Part shown: piece by piece, positions 18,746-31,825 of the stretch | How the letters are laid out: every line of letters starts with the position of its first letter | Numbering within the stretch: position 1 is the stretch's first letter | Assembly (NCBI GenBank): GCA_002682825.1 | Contig: NOKP01000003.1 | Span: 2,294,001-2,358,000, forward strand | DNA from: Neonectria sp. B-13 | Taxonomy: Eukaryota > Ascomycota > Sordariomycetes > Hypocreales > Nectriaceae | Direction: 5' to 3' | DNA length: 64,000 nucleotides | The notes under the pieces: generated by a model | What the model was told of the DNA's origin: nothing | Database searches by the model: none | The model's input: the letters and a program-made list of their open reading frames with translations, nothing else | Position numbers and translations under genes: made by a program

Positions 18746-21366
18746 CTAGGCCAGGTACACATATGTGTTGCCTTCTCTCTCTATGTAATCCTTCTCGATC
18801 AGACTGTAGGTTGTATTGTTAGCATCCATCGCAGCAGTCACGTAGTTCGAATCAAAGACTCACCTCTCAATCTCCTTCTTGATCGCCGCCGGCTCGACAC
18901 TGCCTCGCTTCTTCGTCAGGTTGATCACCTCGACCACTAGCTCCGCGTGTCCCATCGACTTGCGGCTCTTCATGATCCTGACAATTGCCGCTTGTGTCTC
19001 GAATCGTCTATCCTGCGCGATCCGCTCATGTGTCGCGTTGTTCTCCTCCTTGGTCTCCTTAAGCTGGATCTGGTTGATTTTGACACGGTACTTGGGGTCC
19101 GTAAAGGCCTTATTAAACGTAAATGTGTCTGTGGGCTTGACCTCCCGGCCCTTGGGGTACTTTGACAGTACCCTAGCCTTGCCGCACGCCAATGACTGCA
19201 GGGTGCGGTCGAGGTCGCCGCCTTGAAGGCCGGTGCCAGTGGCAATCTGCTCATACGCCAGGAACCCGTTGTCCGGCACGCTGTTGAACATTATAAGCAC
19301 AACCGCCTGGTAGGCTGACACGAGAAGCTCCTTTGTGCCTCTCCCAAAGGTGGCTTTGAGAGCGCAGTGGGCCAGTGAATGCTTCCAGGTCAGGACTCTC
19401 CCGGTGTGCTTATTCTTGTAGTATTTGTCGAATCGTTCGATCTGGGTAGCCACTTCATCGGGCAAGTTAAGCCTGATGTCGGGATAGGTCGGCCATGCAG
19501 CTGCTGAGAGGATCATGACTGAAAGATCCAAGGGCGATTTCCGATCGGCGCCGCCTTGGCACCACTGCTTATACGACTCCATCTCATCCTTAGCAAGTTC
19601 CTGGTCCTTGAACATCTGTTCCAGATTATGGGTAAAGTTGGATCCGCATTCGCCCCGAAGTTTCGTCAGCATGTTTCGTTCCGCGTCCTGGCTTGCACTC
19701 CGCCCCATCAACAGTCTTCGGGCGAGATCCTTCTTGTAGAATGCCTCAAAGGCATCCTTACCCTCGATAAACCTGAACAGCTCCAGGGCCTGGTCCAACT
19801 GTCGGTCCAGCTCCGCATCCTCGTCAGCCGTACTTGAATGACCCTCTTTCTCCGCCGTTGCTCGATCCTTGACGTCCGACAGGAGCTCCTTCGGCAAGGT
19901 TTTGAGACCACCTCGAAGCAGCATATCAATATATTTGGCTGTCATCTCTCCAATTTTAGAAGTTCCCGTGTTCCAGCATGAGGCAACCTTTCGGTCGTTC
20001 ATGAATTTACCAAACGACTCCCTCATGCCCCAAAGAAAGTCCTCGTCTTTGTTGAAGGCATCCCGAATCATGAGATCCAAGGACCGTCGCAGCTCCAATA
20101 GGCGAAGAACCATTTCGTCGCCACGCTCTTTTTCTCCAATGATACCAGCTCCGGTCGATCTGATGTAGTCGCCCCAAGGCGCCTTCATCTTCTTCTGGAT
20201 CCCTGATAATCGAAGCAAGTCGTACAGCGCCTTCATAGACTCAACTTCTTTGTCGGCCAGAAGCTTTGATAAACTGCCGCCATTCAATAACTTGTCCGAG
20301 TAATGGCCGATCAGAGTCGAATGCGCAGAATCCATCAGTTGCTTTTCCGTCGTGCTGTCGAAGTTGAACGCAATGCATCGGTAGTCTTCCTTATTAAGGA
20401 GCTTCTCACAAACCAGAATGTAGTCCTTGAGGCTCGACGTGCTCCAGGCTTCTCCGAATTCTTTAAAGTACGCCTCGGACTGCCGCAAGAACACGGGCTC
20501 GAAGTTCTTAACATAAACGCCGAGGACGAACAGCATCCGGACTGAATCCTTCAGTAGCACTGGGTCCATTTGGTCGTTGCCTCTTCGATCGAACTCAACT
20601 AAGTCACACAAGCCGTCAACGACTCGACTCCCAGGAGACTTATCATAGAGAAGCGCTTGAGATGGGAAGGCCATCCTCCGGAATTGGATGATGGTCATGT
20701 CGTTGATGGACGGCAGGTTCTCCCGGAGGAGATATGTCCGGTCGAGGAAGCTGAACGTCGATCGAATCAACACCTGGAGTTGCAGTTAGCCAATGAGCAG
20801 CTCAATCCTATGCCGGCGGAACGTACCGTCTGGGCATTCCAGGTGTTCCATTCCGCTAGAACGTTCCTCAGGGTATCAATGTTAGAAACGCCTCCATCCC
20901 GTTGGATCCTGGGGAGGACGACCCTCTGCAAGTGCAGCTCGACCCTGTCCTTCAACAACTTGTACACCTTGCCCGGGTCGCCCTTCCGACACACGTCCTC
21001 CACGCCTCGATACAGTCGTTCGAGCGGAACATCCGGTTTCCTGCCCGCAAAGACAGCCTCGAGGGCCTCTTCGAGCTCCTTGTCGGTCCGGGCGAAGTAC
21101 TCGGAGACCTGGGCCTCGCGGCTGATCGGGGCACGCAGGTTCTTGATGACAAGCTTCTTGGCGCCGATGTACGGCTGGAAAGCAGTCTTCTTGGTGAGGT
21201 CGATCATCTCGGGGAGCTTGCCCCGCGCTTTGGCGCTGGTCATGACGGGCGTGTCGGAGAAGCGGGGACGCTTCGGGGCGAGGGCCAGCGATGAAGCAGA
21301 CGAGGAGGAGTCGAGGCGCGGGCGTCGCCGGGAGGGGGAGGTCGTGTCGGCTGGCGCGGATTGCAT
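18746..21366 (-). CDS. CUL4: Cullin-4, scaffold of CRL4 ubiquitin ligases
   Basis: Three exons: 21366-20827, 20773-18864 and 18803-18746; introns of 53 and 60 nt; 835 residues. CUL4 joins DDB1-type adaptors to an Rbx1 RING subunit; in fungi it acts in DNA repair, replication licensing and, in Neurospora, heterochromatin formation. The cullin repeat region begins after a basic Ser-rich N-terminus at KKLVIKNL and continues through IRSTFSFLDRTYLL, diagnostic of the CUL4 branch. The cullin homology region has FNSVPDNGFLAYEQI, and the neddylation motif AAIVRIMKSRKSMGH puts the NEDD8 lysine near residue 782. The last exon (58 nt) supplies the winged-helix end SLIEKDYIEREGNTYVYLA, which an ORF scan misses. 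An N-terminal PEMIDLTKK resembles a SUMO-interacting motif. ATG is at 21366. Confidence 0.95.
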
Positions 21367-21957
21367 GGAGCAAGGGAGCGACGGAGCGACGGAGCGATGG
21401 AGGCCTGGAACAACCTTATTCGAGCTGTCACGCAGGCCTCGGCTTCACGGGCGATCGACGCTGGACTGGCGGCTTTGCGGAGGAGGGAGCAGGCTGATGA
21501 CGTCGGTGCGTTGGTTGGTGATGCTGGCTGTGGGCGATAGAATGGTTTTGCGGGGAGCGACGAGAAGTTCGGCGACGGAGGAATTGGGAAGCACGTTGCA
21601 GAGCACGAGAGAAGCTGACGGTGGTTATGTCACTTAGATGGGTACAATCGGACCTGGCTCGCGATAAGATAACGGAGTTTGGGACCGAAACGGCCGCCCA
21701 AACGCCCTAAAGATTTGTGCAAGCCTAGTAGGCCGGGCTTCTTAACTCCGGCCGTCGACTTCTTGCTGTATAATCTAAATGGACAGATAATCGAATTACA
21801 AACAGAAACCAAAGCCATTGATTGACAAACATCTACGGAGTTGGGTATCCTCAAATCTTCGTCTCAGACTAAAAGTACTTGACAATTGCGTAACTTCAAC
21901 ACGTAGGTATGAAGTCCTCCTGTCACATACGCCATTGTCCCGAATTCTACAGATGCT
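21367..21957. other. Intergenic: CUL4 promoter and TEL1 3' flank
   Basis: 590 bp between the CUL4 start and the TEL1 stop, both minus strand. It is expected to carry the CUL4 promoter. No further element identified. Confidence 0.6.
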
Positions 21958-24900
21958 CTACGCATACGCTGCCCATCCTATATTCATTCGTCAGCCATTG
22001 TCACTGCTCAAACCACGAGGTTCAACATACCAGAATACAGAACCGCCAGGTTTCGCTCGTCCGTCGCCTGGTTGATAAGATCGTTTACCGTCGCCGTCAC
22101 GCTCAGCGTCTTGGACAGCTTCTTCCGCACAATCTCCAGTGCGCGGTCTGCTTCGGACGGCTCGTTGACATGTCCAGCCGTCTTCTTACCCTTCTTTGTC
22201 TCTGCCTCGCTCTGCTCTCCATCATCCAGTGCTCCATCGTCGCTGTGTCTCGCCTTCTGGAGCTTGGCGAGGCGCAATGGAGAAATAGACCAGGTGTACA
22301 AGGGATCGTACCGCAACACGTCCAGGATGGTCATGATTGAGTATTGCTCTTCTCGCAAGGCATCAAGGGTAAACTCGCAACAGCGCCGGAACACTCCTTC
22401 TGACTTGGTGATGCCCATTCCATCGACGATATCTCTGGTGAGTCGGAAAGGCACCAGTTCGGGTACTGGCAAGATCCGGCCGGCCTCGAAAGCTACACCC
22501 AAATCAATGTGTACAACTTCTCCAGTCTTGGTATCGAGCAAGATATTGTGGCCGTGTCTATCACCGAGACCCAGGACGTGCCCTAACATCGAGATCGCTG
22601 CGGTACTTCGTGTGTATGCCAAGCGCTTGACAAACCAGTCATCCGGATCCACAAAGTTCTCCATGAAGAAGTATCTCATCACGGGGTGGAACTTGTCCGT
22701 GACCTTGCGATACGTGCTGATCCGGGTTTCCACCGTGCGGTTTTGCACATTGTAGATTTCCTTCCGGCATTGGGAGCCCTTGAGATCCCTGGGGTAGTAC
22801 CTTTCGTGTGCAGGCATGAGGAACTCGTGCAATGGGATGGTGTTGGGAACAAACTCGATTAGTCCAGAGGAGGCAGTAAGCGGGAGGACCTTGTAGGTTC
22901 TAATCCCAAGGCTGCGCTGTTGGGTGGTTCTGTGGAGTTTCAATAGCGACGAGACAGCTGAGAAGACCTGTTCCATGATGGCATCTTGACGCAGGTCATC
23001 GTGTCCGCCCTTTACCAACTGCTTGTAACGCACACCGTCGGTTCCGATAGCAGTGATGATTTTTGGTGCGCTCACGCCGGAAGCGATTGTCATTGTTGAG
23101 TCCAGTCTCGCTATAAGTGGTACCTTCGTGTAGTCCTTTGTAGCAGAGAGCTCGATGTGCATCGTCGGCGAGGGAATCTTGTATTTGGCTAGGCAATTCA
23201 CCAAATTGTGGCCTGCTGTGGACTCCTTCAGTGGAATTTTCGCCCCTGACTTGTACTTGTTGGGGTTTCTGTCCATTGCAAAGGCGTGATAGTACTTGCT
23301 TGTCCTGTCGATGGACACCCAGATCTCCGCGACTGACTTCGCAGACATGAGTCGATGAGCCACTCGGTCAGTTGCCTTGACACGCAAGACGGCGACCTCG
23401 TCCTTTTGTTGAGCCTTGGCCTTGGTGCCAGACCAGATTTGATACATGCCATGGTATGGATGGTCCACACAGATTTTGTAAACCAGTTCCATCAACAGCT
23501 GTTGGAAGGTACTATCTACATCTTGTAGCCGTGATGTAAGCTGATTCATGAGGCCAGCAAACTTGCTGGTTGGGACTTGCGAGAGGTAGCGAGTTACTGC
23601 TTTGTTGGTAGCCTCCTCGTCTGATCGCTCAAGCCAGAGAGCGGTGAAGCGCAGAGCATCGTTGTTATGCTCGTCGGAGGCGATGAGAGACAAAAGGTAG
23701 TTCTCAAGACTCAATCGCACGAATTCGCTGCGAGTCTGTTCAACTCGACGCAGCTCCTGCTCGTCAAGATCTAACCACTGCTTCTCCTTGTTAAGAACAT
23801 GCGAGTAGCGAGCCTTGAGTTGCGTTTCCTTTGTGCTAGATATCAGAGACTTGAGCTCCGACACTTCATCGCTCTTGGCCTTTTTCAGATTTTGAAGTCG
23901 GGTCAGGTCCTCCAGTCCATCCGGATCTTGAAGTTGTTGATCGCAGAATGTGGCAAATTGATGGAAAACCAGCCCGGCCTCGCGCCCTTCGCCTTTTCCC
24001 TTGAGCTCTTTCAAAGCTGGCTCTAGGTACTTCTTTTGGATGTCTTGGGGCTTCTCAAGCCGGGCAACAGAAACCTGGTAGCCAATCTTGGAGAGCAGGT
24101 CGGATCGACTAACGGGGATGGTTTGCTTCCTGAGAGAGGAGTCTCGGTCAATCCCTTGGAGCATTCGAATCGATGTGCTCATCTCTCCGTAGTCCCACAG
24201 TGAGTTCGCTGCTTCAATCCGAATGGCCGCATCAACATGCAATTCCATATCCGCACAAGGTGCGATGAGGTTCGTGAGACCAGTGGAGATGTTGAGACTC
24301 TCTTGCGTCGCTTGCTGGTAGCGGTAAATCCCCGATGCTGTGATCATCGACTCTATCTCCATTTGCCTTGCAGCCGCGGCCGACAATTTGATATTGCTAC
24401 GGAGGGCACTTCTTTGACTGAGCATGCTCATCGCAGTTCCGCGACAAGACAAAATTTGGCTGACACTGTCGTATCTAGTACTTGTTAGCATCTCAAATGA
24501 CTACTATACTTGCCGAGACTACTCACAGCCCGCTCCTCATCCATTTACTCCGATTCTTAAACTTCGTCAGAAGATTGTTCATCTCGGTGGTATCGGAGAC
24601 CCCGAGAACGTCGTCTAGCTCCGTCAAGGAAGCCAAGGCACCTAGTCGTTTTCTGAGAGCAGTAGCATTCAGTCCATGTGCCTTCAGGCTCCTCATCGTG
24701 CGGCTAAACCCCTCGTGTACCGCTGATCTGACAATCGCAAAATCAGTTGCTTGATAAATGCTCTGATAGGCTTTATAGACAGTAACGGCATGGTTGTCGC
24801 TTGCCGGAGCGGGAAGATTCCAGATCTCTAGCCTTCTTGCAGTGCTAAAGGTGCTCTCCAGCGATTCGGGAGTGGTCTCTAGACTTTGTTGCGTGTGAAG

Positions 24901-27900
24901 GAGTGAATTCGACAGACCAGACAAGCCGAGTGTACTCAAGACCTTGACCAAAGACTGTCCATCGGACTCGGACATTGGGTTCCTGAGGCGAATGTTGCTG
25001 TCGTATTGAGCACCTCGAAAGGCAAGGCTCTTTGGGCCGTCATTTTCATACTCCACGCGGGCCAAAACCTTCGAAAGACTCGCCTCCTCTGGCAAACCGT
25101 AGTAGGCGTCGGGGTCATCAATGTTTTCGAAGACTGTGAGCAAAGTAGCGCTGACGTCGGTCTCTCTCACGGCAGAGGAACGACGTGAAGACCGTGAGGT
25201 TTCGGAAGAAACCAACTCAGCAAATAGCAATGCCGTCTTGTGCATGCCGCATCGCGACGCTGATGCCGACACCAGGGCGTAGTCAATGTCTAGCCAGTTC
25301 AATCTATCAGCGATCGACGATTCTTTGGGATACTCCTGGGTCCTGAGGTATAGAAGAGTATTGATGAGTAGCTTCAAGTTGTCTTTAGCAGCCGGGGCCG
25401 TGCATTGGAGCCAGTCCTTGAGAGCTCCGGACAGGGCACGTTTCAAGGTCTGCTGCTGGTCCAGCTGGAAGAAGAGGGCGAGATGGATCACAAAGGGAAG
25501 GGCGCCCTCCGCAAAGTCCTCAACTTTGGCTAAGATAGGTGAAAGGACAGAGAGGATAGTGGAGTCAGGGACAGACTGAGCCAGGTGAGCGCTCAATTTT
25601 GGAAGCCAGCTTTTAGACGCTATGTCTTCCGTCCACACAGCCTCATCGCGCATCGAGGATGTTGGTGTTCTTTGATCGGACGGGGGAGATCTATATGCAC
25701 CCCACTGAGACGTGAGCAAGAGAGACTCGGAGAGGCTTCTTTGACAAGCAACCACCAACGTTTCGTCTTCTTGCAACGCCGCTTGAGAGACCGCGGTTCT
25801 CAAGGCAGCCTCGGCCAGACCGGCAGTCGAAGAGTCCGGATTCGACGTCAAGTCTTGAAGCAGATACAGAAGCCCCATCTCTGACCCGTTAGGCCCGGGG
25901 GCAATCTTCTGGTACTCAGCCAGACGAGACTCGCGGAGGATGTCGGTTGGGATTTCACCAGAAGCCGAGAATGACCGCCCAACGACTCGGCCGGCCCAGG
26001 AGAGGTATTCGTCGCTCAAATTCTGGGTATTACAACTCTTCCAAATAGCAGTTGCGTGCTTCGTCGCATCTTGATCAGTTTCGATAATATCTTCCCGGCT
26101 TGAATCTGGGATGCTAAAGTCACCACAAAGCAGGCCCAGTGCGAGTTGGCGAGACGAATCATTGAGAAGCTGGTGATCAGAACTCCCGTCCTCTAGAATA
26201 TCCAGTAAAAGTTTGCTTTCAGACGTGCCACGTTCGGCATTTCCCGAAGATCGAATGCGGGCTGCTGATTGAGTAATGGACTTGAAGGCTCTGCTTTGCT
26301 CCTTCGTGTTGAAACTTGGGGAGTCGTAATCCTCCAGATACTTGCTGAACCACCCATGAAACTTTTGCGCTTTGCTCATCGTAGCTTTGAATTGGCTCTC
26401 CTGGGTAGTACTGGCCTGGCTTGACTCAAGAAAAACCCGAAGGGAAGCGAGAGTAGACAATGAGTATCCAGCAAGAAAGGGCGGTGCGTGAACCAGATGC
26501 TTGGATCCCTCAGCCAGAAGATACTCGCTGATTCCCAAAGCATCATCAGCGCATTCCGAGTCCACAATGAATTTGCGAACCGAATTCAGTAGCATTTCCA
26601 AGGGGTAGGACTCCAAAGCAACAGGCCCGGCGAGAGAAATGAGGAGCCTCACTTTCCGTAGAACAGCACAGGCGTGTAGGGGTCCCAGGGCAGGATGGAC
26701 AGTGTTGAACAGCTTTCTAGCAATCGAGACCACTAGAGCAGGCGTCCACAGTTCGTGAAACTGAAACTCTGTATCTTGACAGAGGCGGACAAGCTCGTGG
26801 ATGAGATATTTTGCTTTGAACTCTGGCTGTTGGTTGGCTGGGAGAGGATTTGGTGAATGGGCGATCTCCTTGATCGTGCCCATGATATTGCTTGCGTATT
26901 CAAGGTTGGAGTATCTTCCAAAGATCTTTTTTGCCGGGGTATCTTGGTCGATGAGGTCGAAGAAGAGGGCCACAATGTCAACGAAGTTAATGTAGATCGC
27001 TTCCACGTTACCTTTGTTGCCCAGCAGCTTCTTGATATGCCCTTCTCCCCTTCCCTTGTCAGCACCGCCCTGGGCATCTCCAAATATCATGCTGTAGGCA
27101 ATAACAGTAGTGAAGTTCTGGCGTATCAGGTCGCGTTCAGCCATTCCTATCAGTCGGGCCACCTCTTCAGAGGCCTCATCTTGCCCACGCATCACTGTCA
27201 AGCCAATAGCTTCTGCTTGGGCGGATCGAAGAAGGTCGTCCAGACTATCAAACCCAAATATTGAGAATGGTATGTCTCCAATCAAGTCGCTTTCAAGCCA
27301 AGTGTACAGAAGCTGCCGAGAAAACAAGCTAAAGAGTACCCTTGGTGAGTCTAGCTGCAGCGTACGAGACACGTCAGCCAAGCAACGGGTCGCGTACTCT
27401 GTAGATTTGGCTATTTTGCCTGGTGTTTCGAAGATGTGGTATGTACATCTTCGAAGCAGTGTGGGCCATCGGCATGCTAGCCGCGACAAAACTAGTAATC
27501 GAAAAGCGATGCCAGCAGTATCTTCGGGGTTGGTGGGCAAACTGTCCAGAACATCCACAAATACCTCATCGTGAATCTTCAAGATGTACAGGTCGAAAAC
27601 GTCTGCAATGTTTTGAGCAATTGCAAACTTGACTACCATCGGCCCATTCTTGAGGATGTATAGTAGAGAGGTTCGGCAAGAGTCGACTCCAAAATCCTTG
27701 CCATACTCCGAGTCGGCTCGAAGAAGTGTGAAGAGTAGTCGCACCATCGAGATCTGCGCTTTAGGCGAAAATATGTTTGACATGAGACAGACTTTGACGA
27801 AGTGATTGTACAAATCGCCAACACTATCCGCAAGGTCCTGTTTATCGTTAAGCCAAAGACGGTGGAGCCCTTCAATGACACCAATACACGTACTCAATGC

Positions 27901-30900
27901 CACCTCGCAGCATTGGTAGTCCAATCGGCTGACAAGTTCTCCAATCCTCTGAATAATTCCCAAGGCACTATCGGGAGTGACAACTAGGTCAGAGTTGAAT
28001 AGCTCGATCAGAAGGCTTTGGCACATCAGTAGCTCGTCATCAGTCGTGTTCAAGATAAGATCGACATAATCATCGGGGACATGGCCAACCTGACTGGCAT
28101 CTTCGTCAATGAGGAACAGGAGGCGAAGTCGGGTCTTGGTGTCCATGTGAAATGCTCGGGGATCCATAGACATTTGAGTATTCAGGCGTGGAATTGGGGC
28201 AGAATTTGACGTCGAGCTTGCCCGACTGCTTTGTGAATCAAATTCGTCGTCGATATCCATCAAGTCCACACGATCTCCAGAAGTGTTCTGCGCCTTCTTC
28301 TCTTCAATCAAACTCCATATCTTTGCCAACAAATGCAGAAGGCCAATGTCGTCGGTGTGCATTCGGTTCAAGCTTGCAGTGCTTAGGCCAGGCAAAAGAG
28401 GTCGAATAGTTCTAAGGACCAGCTCGATGAAAGCAGGTGGTTCGACAGAGTCTAACGCAGCATCCAACCCAGTCTCTGCAATACTCATCAGGGATGACTC
28501 GACAGACGACGACTGTGTCGAATTGAGATCGCCGATCTGTGGTAGGAGCATTGCACCGATCAAGCAGGCTGAGAGCAGGCTCTGAAAGCGATCAAAAGAA
28601 ATCTGAACGCCTCCTTCGTTGGTCTTCTTGGTCCAAGAAGTACAAAGTTCGGTTAATTCTCCGAGTTTAGGATGAAAGAGCTCCAACATCAGTTTCTTGG
28701 AGGCATAAACAGTACTGGGGTCAACGATGGGCATCGAGATGTTGCCCTGCGAAGAGTTACCGCGTGCTTCACCCTGCGGCCTCGGTCGTTCATCCTTGAG
28801 TAGGAGGGTGTATCGATTGAATGGTTCGATTTCGCGAAAAGACTTCCAAGTCTCACCAAGTGTACCTCCCGAAACAGCATCTTGTGACCCTGCGCTCAAG
28901 GCCTGAGCTCCACAGCATGCCCGAAGCAGATTGACGAGATCTAAGGGCCGAACGTGGATCGAAAGATAGGAGGCATATGTTGGATCACCTACACGACGAA
29001 AGTTAGCTTAGATCACGTAACAGAAGTGACGAACCTACTAGGGTTCCAACGAAGAAAAAGCCATCTTATCATATGATTGCAAGTGCTCTGACTTGCACTC
29101 GGTATTCTTGAGTTGCGAATGTGCAACACGCAAAGCATCAGCGCGATTGAGGCGTCACATAACGTTCCTGGTCCGTTGACATCTGCTGTTGTTACAATGT
29201 TGTTGATGTCCTCAGCGATAGAATGATACGGCAAAACGTCTGCCTCGAGAATGGAGTGCAATAAGACACAGGCCGCTCTACAGGTCCCTGGCAAGCCAAT
29301 TGATCGAGTAGCTAGATGCCATAACTGTCTCCAAGTATCTGTCTGTTCATCCCGGTTTTCGTGGTATAACGCGCTGTGACATGTCAGAGACTTCTTTCAA
29401 AGCGACGACATGAGAAGGGGCAATACCTGGCACATGCAACAAGAGCCCAGGAGGCAGTAACAGGATTCTTGTCGCCAGCCAAAGCGACGAGGTCCGGCAA
29501 CAGGTCCAGTAACTCGTCGCGCCCGAAGGAACCGGCGGCAAGCATGAACGGCACCAGTTGTAGCGCGGTTCGCCGGATTGCAATATCTACTGCCTTCAGT
29601 TTAAGCCTAACGCGGCTTGTGTCCTGGCGAAGCCGACGTCTTTTACGTGGCTGCTCATCGATGCCAGAGGCAACCCCTGAATCCTTCTGGAGCGAAAGGA
29701 TCATTATACGTTCCAAAGATCCCAGGTTCTCGACCACTGCCCACTGGCCCTCGCCATACAGATTGTGCGGGCGTAGTCCAAATAGTGGCAACTGGGGATG
29801 GTATGAGGGGAGGCTGTATGGTGAAAAAGTGACGTCGCTCAATTGCAGCCGAAATGCTTCACCACGTTTCGAGTATTCAGCCCAGAGGTTCTCTGCCAAG
29901 TCCTCGAGGTCTCTGTGAACGGCATCATCAGAAGAATGGAGGGCAGAATGTTCAATGTGTAGGTGTGTAAGAAGGATAGTCCTTGAAATTTCGATTCTCA
30001 GGGCTCTGATGACTTCGTCTTGCGACACCTTCTCAGATCTCCACCAGTAACTCATCAGGGGCAGGATGTTTCTGACCAAAATGCTCGCATATGCTAGGTC
30101 GTCTGCTTGGGTAGCTGAGAAAAGGGCATTGATGATCGAAAAGCCCAGTGTTTGTATGGAGCCCAGACTGAGCTGCTTCATTCCTAGGACTCTGAGGACG
30201 ACTTGAGCAATCTCCTTGAATCGTCGGAGTAGGGGCGCATTGGCAGCCATGACCAGATGGTACAAGCCTTCCAAGATATCCTTGAGGGGACCACCCTCTC
30301 CGTGTCCAGCCCGCTTCTGACTTTGGGTCGAAGGGGTGGAACGACCTGTTGAGCGGCCAACGGCTGAACCAGGAGCTGGAGACGATCGTGATAATATCAG
30401 AAGCGCGTTCTCTCCTTCATCAGGGAGGATGTGGAGGGCGATGTCAAGGAAAAAATCAACGCAAATCTCCCAGGCCTGGCCATCTTTCCTAGAAAGAAGT
30501 TCAACATGAGCTTGCCGAGATAGCACTTCGGTCAATGCCTTGACGTAGTCTTGGAGTAACGGCAGTACAAAGTCGTCATTGGGACCTGGGAGCACTTGGG
30601 TAATATGATCGATGACGGCAAGCAACGTTTTTCGGCCCAGCTTTGCGACGCCGCGTCCTGCTGCCATCCTCACAGCTACGGCGCATTTCGACAGTCGTGA
30701 TGCAGCAGCGTTTAATGTGGCTTGCGACTTTCGCTTGTCGTAGTAGCTTGGCTTTTCACGCAAAACAAAGCTGAAGATGGCTTCGAATATCTCATGGTAA
30801 CTCTTGTCGCCAAGATCGGAACTAGACAAATCTTCAGAAAACAAGTGCCATGAGGAAGTCATCCACACAAACTCACAGGTTGGCAGAGCGGTGGCGCGGG

Positions 30901-31111
30901 TTCAGGAGATGGGCCAGCTCTACGCAGAGTTAAATCGATGAAAATCCTTAGAGCATAACCTCAATCCTACCGTCAACGGCTTTTTCTCGATCCTTTAAGC
31001 TTCCAGATTTCACATCACCTAAGACATTGTCAACACCAATACCAGGCTGAGAAGGGGCGGAAACGGCATACGCGCCAGATTCATCACGTTGGACTTGTGA
31101 GAGGACGCCAT
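21958..31111 (-). CDS. TEL1: Serine/threonine kinase Tel1 (ATM family)
   Basis: A PIKK that responds to double-strand breaks with the MRX complex and supports telomere length. My model has eight exons: 31111-31088, 31046-30971, 30919-30877, 30821-29427, 29373-29039, 28988-24527, 24474-22031 and 21977-21958, total 2932 residues, usual for the family. All junctions except the first keep family sequence continuous. The N-terminus carries VDNVLGDVKSGSLKDREK and DKSYHEIFEAIF, matching fungal Tel1 starts (TAN region). A helical-repeat body and FAT domain follow; the kinase domain has KQLVKGGHDDLRQDA, the catalytic GLGDRHGHNIL near residue 2750 and the VHIDLG metal site. FATC ends NLAVLYSG|WAAYA with a 20-nt last exon. 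The first exon (ATG at 31111) and its 41-nt intron are uncertain, because the open frame itself has no ATG upstream. Confidence 0.95.
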
Positions 31112-31825
31112 CTTGATTACATGTGAAGGGCTTTGATCTCGCGAGATGCTTCCAATTCGTTCTATGGAAGCGTCTCGAACTGGCAATGGGGCTTGGAGAG
31201 GGTTGGAGATACAGGTCCCGTTCTGAAAGCTCAACTGGGGGCCCTGGGCCTGAGCTGGGGCCTCGACCAGCGCTGGTCGTGTGCCTATGCTCTGTTGTAC
31301 GCGCCGCCACGCTCGTGTCTCAGGCTCTTAGCCGCCTTCGCAGGTCTGAGCTCCTAGGGGATTGAAAGACGAGGGATAACAGCAAAAACACTGGCAAGCT
31401 CGCCCATAACCTAAAAACAAAGTCACCGGCCCTCGTAATTTGTAGACATCCTGCTAGTGCGCGGAGTCTTGACTGCTCGAAAACACGGTCGTTGCCTGGA
31501 GATTCCGCCTGGCGCAGCAAGCCGTAGGAGCTCCCAGTAAACAAGCTAGGCGGCAGAATTCTCACCGCCCAATAGCTTAGTTGTTTATCTCGGGCCGCAA
31601 CATCTCCATTTCCGCTGTGACAACCAATCAAAGAGCTCGTACATCCTTAAATGACCAGGGTGCAGGCAACGAGGCTGCAGAATCTCAAATTCGCGACGGC
31701 CTGCATTCATCGACAGACACCGCGAATCCAACGAATTATACGCACCGCGGTGCTATCTTGTGCAGCTTCATTTCTTGGAGGCTGTTCATTCTTCGTCCAA
31801 CATGCGATAGCCCCAAACCACCAAC
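31112..31825. promoter_or_regulatory. Divergent promoter region between TEL1 and NUP192
   Basis: 714 bp between two head-to-head starts, so both promoters should lie here. The position of the TEL1 start within or next to it is uncertain. No specific factor site recognised. Confidence 0.55.
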
